Assembly (NCBI GenBank): GCA_031270945.1
Contig: JAISWZ010000127.1
Coordinates: 1-46,623 of the forward strand
DNA: 46,623 nt
Source of the DNA: Clostridiales bacterium
GTDB taxonomy: Bacteria; Bacillota; Clostridia; Lachnospirales; WQUN01
Direction of reading: 5' to 3'
Shown here: positions 43,364 through 46,623 of the stretch, piece after piece
Numbering within the stretch: the first letter of the stretch is position 1
Layout: each line of letters opens with the position of its first letter
The notes under the pieces: generated by a model
The model's input: the letters and a program-made list of their open reading frames with translations, nothing else
Databases searched by the model: none
What the model was told of the DNA's origin: nothing
Program-made: the position numbers and the translations under genes

Positions 43364-46300
43364 TTAGTATTTGCCAATCGGGACAACATCCACCTTTTCG
43401 GTTTTAAGGCCTGAATCCATCACATCAAGAAGCGCCTTGACCGTATCCAGTGAAGTCATAACATTCACGCCGCATTCGGCGGCGGCGCGGCGGATTTTGA
43501 AGCCGTCGCTGTTGATGTCGTTGCCTTTGCTGGGAATGTCTATAATTAGATCCACCAGGCCGCTTCTTATTATGTCCAGGACGTTCGGGACGCCTTCCGG
43601 GATCTTCTTCACGGGCATGACACGTATGCCCTGGTTCAGGAGCTCAAGGCTTGTGCCTTCAGTGGCTATGAACTTGCAGCCTTTCTTGTAGAACCTGGCG
43701 GCCAGCTTCAGGAAGTCTTTCTGGTCGCGCTTTCTGATTGTGGCCAGGATAAGGCTGCCAGCGCCGGGGATGTTTATGCCGGCGGCCGCGAAGCCTTTGA
43801 AAAGGGCTTCCTGCAGGTTGTAGCCGACTCCAAGCACCTCTCCTGTGGATCGCATTTCGGGGCCTAGGGAGACCTCGACTAGAGGGAGCTTTTCGGTTGA
43901 GAAAACCGGCACTTTGACCGCCACGACCTTGCATTCCGGATAAAGGCCTACGCCCCAGCCTATGTCAGCCAGCTTTTCGCCTAGCATGACCCTGGTTGCC
44001 AGATCCACTATAGGGACTCCGGTCACTTTGCTGATGTAGGGAACAGTGCGGGAGGATCTGGGGTTTACTTCTATTACATAAATCTCGCCTTTGAACTCGA
44101 TGAACTGGATGTTTATCATTCCAATCACCTCAAGCTCAAGGGAGATCTGCCTTGTGATCTCGACTATCCTGCTCTTTGAGCTAGCTGAGACGATCTGCGG
44201 GGGATAGATTGAGATGGAATCCCCTGAATGGACGCCAGCCCGCTCCAGATGCTCCATTATGCCTGGGATGAAGATGTCGGATCCGTCGCAGATGGCGTCG
44301 ACCTCAAGCTCCAGGCCCTCCAGGTAGGAGTCGATCAAAACCGGGTTCTTGATGTCTTTTTCAAAGGCGTTTTTCAGGTACTCATGAAGCCTGGCTTCAT
44401 CGTATGTTATCTCCATCCCCTGCCCGCCCAAGACGTAGCTTGGCCTGACCAGTAGCGGAAAGCCCAGGTTCGCGGCGGCGGAAAGGCCTTCTTCGACGCT
44501 CCAGACCGCCTTGCCTTTGGGTCTTAGGATAGACAGCTTTTCAAGTATCGCGTCAAACTTTTCTCTGTCTTCTGCGGCGTCGATCTGCTCGGGCTTGGTG
44601 CCGTAGATAGAGATGTCCATCTCCCTAAAGAAGTTGGCGAGCTTTATCGCCGTCTGACCTCCGAACTGGAGTATAACGCCGTCCGGCTTCTCTTTCTCTA
44701 CGACGTTCAAGACGTCTTCCTCTGTCAGGGGCTCGAAGTAAAGCTTGTCTGAAGTGTCAAAGTCGGTGCTGACCGTCTCCGGGTTGTTGTTGACTATAAT
44801 GGTCTCTATCCCGGCCTTCTTTAATGACAGCACGGAATGGACGCTGCAGTAGTCAAACTCTATCCCCTGGCCTATTCTTATGGGGCCTGAGCCTATGACC
44901 AAGACCTTTTTCTTGGTTGACACCTCAACCTCGTCCTCGCTGTCATAGGTTGAATAGTAGTATGGGCTGACAGCCGCGAACTCTCCCGCGCAGGTGTCCA
45001 CCATCTTGTATGAGGGGATTATCCCCCACTGCTTGCGTAGCCCGTAGATCTTGGGAGGGCTGACCTTCAGGAAGTCCGCAATGGCTTTGTCTGAAAAGCC
45101 CTTTGACTTGTAAAACCTTAAAGATTCTTCGTCCAGGTCCGCAAACCTGGTCGCTTTCAGCTCTTCTTCCCAGTCTACGATATTTTTCAACTTGCTAATG
45201 AAAAAGGCGTCCATGCCTGTTATCTCGCAGACCTTGTCAACCCGGTACCTGCGCCTCAAGAGCTCCGCCAGGTCGAATATGCGCTCGTCATCCGGAAACT
45301 GGATTGTCCGCTTGAGCTCTTCGATTGACTTCTTTTTGGATGACTTTCTCTCCAGCGAGTACTGGCCGATTTCTAATGATCTTATGCCTTTTAGAAACGC
45401 CTGCTCAAAGCTGTTGCCTATGGCCATGACCTCGCCTGTAGCCATCATCTTTGTGCCAAGGGTTCTTTTCGCCTTCAGGAACTTGTCAAATGGCCACTTG
45501 GGGATCTTCATGACCACGTAGTCAACAGCCGGCTCAAAGCAGGCGAAGGTCTTTCCTGTAACCGCGTTTCTTATCTCATCCAAGTTGTAGCCTAGGGCTA
45601 TCTTTGCGCCTACTTTGGCTATCGGGTATCCGGTGGCCTTTGACGCAAGCGCGGAAGACCTGCTAACCCTTGGGTTTATCTCTATGACCGCGTACTGGAA
45701 GCTCTTTGGATCCAAGGCGAACTGTATGTTGCAGCCGCCTATTATCTTCGCGTCGTTTATGATAGTAATGGCGGCGTGCCTCAGGAGCTGGTATTCCTTG
45801 TCGCTCAGGGTTTGGGCAGGCGCCACCACTATGGAGTCTCCTGTGTGCACTCCCACCGGATCCACGTTTTCCATTGAGCAGACGGTTATGCAGTTGCCGA
45901 AGGAGTCCCTTACCACCTCATACTCAATCTCTTTCCAGCCCTTGATGCTTCTTTCGATTAAAGCCTGGCCTACCCTGCTAAGGTGGAGGCCCTGGGTCAA
46001 AATTTCCCGGAGCTGGGCTGCGTCCTCGGCTATTCCCCCTCCAGTGCCGCCCAAAGTATAGGCAGGCCTGACTATGACAGGGTATCCAATAGTTTCGGCA
46101 AAGGCAAGCCCCGCCTCGACATTTGTCACGATGTCGCTTTCAACTATTGGCTGGCTGGTGCGCTCCATTAGCTTCTTGAAGCTGTCCCTGTCCTCGCCTT
46201 CCTTTATGGACTCAATGGAGGTGCCTATAACCCGCACCCCGTACTTCTCAAGAATTCCCCTGTCGTAAAGCTCGCAGGACAGGTTCAGGCCGGTCTGCCC

Positions 46301-46573
46301 GCCCATTCCCGCTATTATCGAGTCTGGCCTCTCCTTGATTATCACTTTCTCGGCGAAGTCCGCTGTCAATGGATCTATATAGGTGTAGTGCGCCATTCCT
46401 ATGTCAGTCATAATGGTGGCGGGGTTGGAGTTGATCAGCACGACCTCGACGCCTTCCTCGCGAAGCGCTTGGCAGGCCTGGGTGCCTGAGTAGTCAAACT
46501 CGGCAGCCTGCCCAATTATTATGGGCCCCGAGCCGATCACCAGAACCTTTCGGATGCTTAAATCCTTAGGCAT
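43364..46573 (-). CDS. carB: Carbamoyl-phosphate synthase large subunit
   Basis: Makes carbamoyl phosphate from bicarbonate, ammonia and two ATP for pyrimidines and arginine. 1069 aa, full length. Two homologous ATP-grasp halves begin with [20 protein letters not shown] (residue 10 on) and [17 protein letters not shown] (middle); the C-terminal MGS-like allosteric domain (from about residue 935) contains [12 protein letters not shown]. Start at ATG 46573 with GGGAGG 7 nt upstream. Position before pyrK/pyrD/pyrE suggests a role in pyrimidine synthesis, though the repeat-rich gap leaves co-transcription open. Confidence 0.98.
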   Translation of the reverse strand: MPKDLSIRKVLVIGSGPIIIGQAAEFDYSGTQACQALREEGVEVVLINSNPATIMTDIGMAHYTYIDPLTADFAEKVIIKERPDSIIAGMGGQTGLNLSCELYDRGILEKYGVRVIGTSIESIKEGEDRDSFKKLMERTSQPIVESDIVTNVEAGLAFAETIGYPVIVRPAYTLGGTGGGIAEDAAQLREILTQGLHLSRVGQALIERSIKGWKEIEYEVVRDSFGNCITVCSMENVDPVGVHTGDSIVVAPAQTLSDKEYQLLRHAAITIINDAKIIGGCNIQFALDPKSFQYAVIEINPRVSRSSALASKATGYPIAKVGAKIALGYNLDEIRNAVTGKTFACFEPAVDYVVMKIPKWPFDKFLKAKRTLGTKMMATGEVMAIGNSFEQAFLKGIRSLEIGQYSLERKSSKKKSIEELKRTIQFPDDERIFDLAELLRRRYRVDKVCEITGMDAFFISKLKNIVDWEEELKATRFADLDEESLRFYKSKGFSDKAIADFLKVSPPKIYGLRKQWGIIPSYKMVDTCAGEFAAVSPYYYSTYDSEDEVEVSTKKKVLVIGSGPIRIGQGIEFDYCSVHSVLSLKKAGIETIIVNNNPETVSTDFDTSDKLYFEPLTEEDVLNVVEKEKPDGVILQFGGQTAIKLANFFREMDISIYGTKPEQIDAAEDREKFDAILEKLSILRPKGKAVWSVEEGLSAAANLGFPLLVRPSYVLGGQGMEITYDEARLHEYLKNAFEKDIKNPVLIDSYLEGLELEVDAICDGSDIFIPGIMEHLERAGVHSGDSISIYPPQIVSASSKSRIVEITRQISLELEVIGMINIQFIEFKGEIYVIEVNPRSSRTVPYISKVTGVPIVDLATRVMLGEKLADIGWGVGLYPECKVVAVKVPVFSTEKLPLVEVSLGPEMRSTGEVLGVGYNLQEALFKGFAAAGINIPGAGSLILATIRKRDQKDFLKLAARFYKKGCKFIATEGTSLELLNQGIRVMPVKKIPEGVPNVLDIIRSGLVDLIIDIPSKGNDINSDGFKIRRAAAECGVNVMTSLDTVKALLDVMDSGLKTEKVDVVPIGKY

Positions 46574-46623
46574 AACAAATCCTCCCTCATGTCAAGCGCC
46601 GCCGCCCTGGCGGCCTTGGCGAA
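46558..46623 (-). CDS. Possible 3' end of an upstream gene (carA expected)
   Basis: A minus-strand frame enters from the window edge ([21 protein letters not shown]) and stops at 46558-46560, overlapping the carB start by 16 nt. carA normally sits here and translational overlap is common, but the 21 residues are too few to identify. Confidence 0.35.
   Translation of the reverse strand, partial: FAKAARAAALDMREDLLCLRI

Overview
The window looks like chromosomal DNA of an anaerobic, low-complexity-spacer Firmicute of the class Clostridia or a close relative. Reasons: strong AGGAGG-type ribosome binding sites, sigma-A promoters, two T-box riboswitches, an EpsC-type serine acetyltransferase, type 1B dihydroorotate dehydrogenase (PyrK/PyrD), a YesM-like kinase with an AraC-type response regulator, SLH-anchored surface proteins, and a V-type ATPase in the order known from Enterococcus hirae (ntpFIKECGABD). 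This is inference from gene content; no rRNA or tRNA gene is present to name the organism. Several TTG/GTG starts are well supported by their ribosome binding sites.

Layout. 1-2.3 kb (minus): a sensor kinase and response regulator pair with its own promoter. 2.5-13.4 kb (minus): a nine-gene V-type ATPase operon behind a leader full of hairpins, followed by a helical-repeat protein resembling the C-terminal part of SWIM zinc-finger proteins but without the finger. The K subunit carries the Na+ ligand set known from E. hirae NtpK. 13.8-16.8 kb (minus): valS behind a valine T-box. 16.85-18.6 kb: a long gene-free stretch with four 11-bp phased repeats, a MITE-like inverted-repeat element, a possible transposase relic and a tandem repeat array. 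18.6-28.3 kb (plus): two giant paralogous secreted proteins (signal peptide, von Willebrand A domain, lipase-like alpha/beta hydrolase region, five InlB-B-like repeats, Thr/Pro linker, three SLH domains). 28.5-29.3 kb (minus): an intact but catalytically dead, C-terminally shortened IS110-family transposase-like gene. 29.6-30.6 kb (plus): serine acetyltransferase with a near-consensus promoter. 30.9-34.4 kb (plus): tryptophan T-box and trpEGD. 34.7-37.5 kb (minus): a TetR-type regulator and an orphan GHKL (AgrC-like) sensor kinase. 38.8-46.6 kb (minus): carB, pyrK, pyrD, pyrE, purH for pyrimidine and purine nucleotide synthesis, with a repeat-rich spacer between carB and pyrK.

The metabolic genes fit together simply: carB/pyrK/pyrD/pyrE make UMP precursors, purH closes IMP synthesis, trpEGD make phosphoribosyl-anthranilate under tRNA-Trp control, and the serine acetyltransferase starts cysteine synthesis. 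The parts most worth a second look are the dead IS110-like protein, the VWA/hydrolase/SLH pair, the hairpin-rich ATPase leader, and a recurring pattern of short tandem duplications that straddle stop codons (at least four genes).
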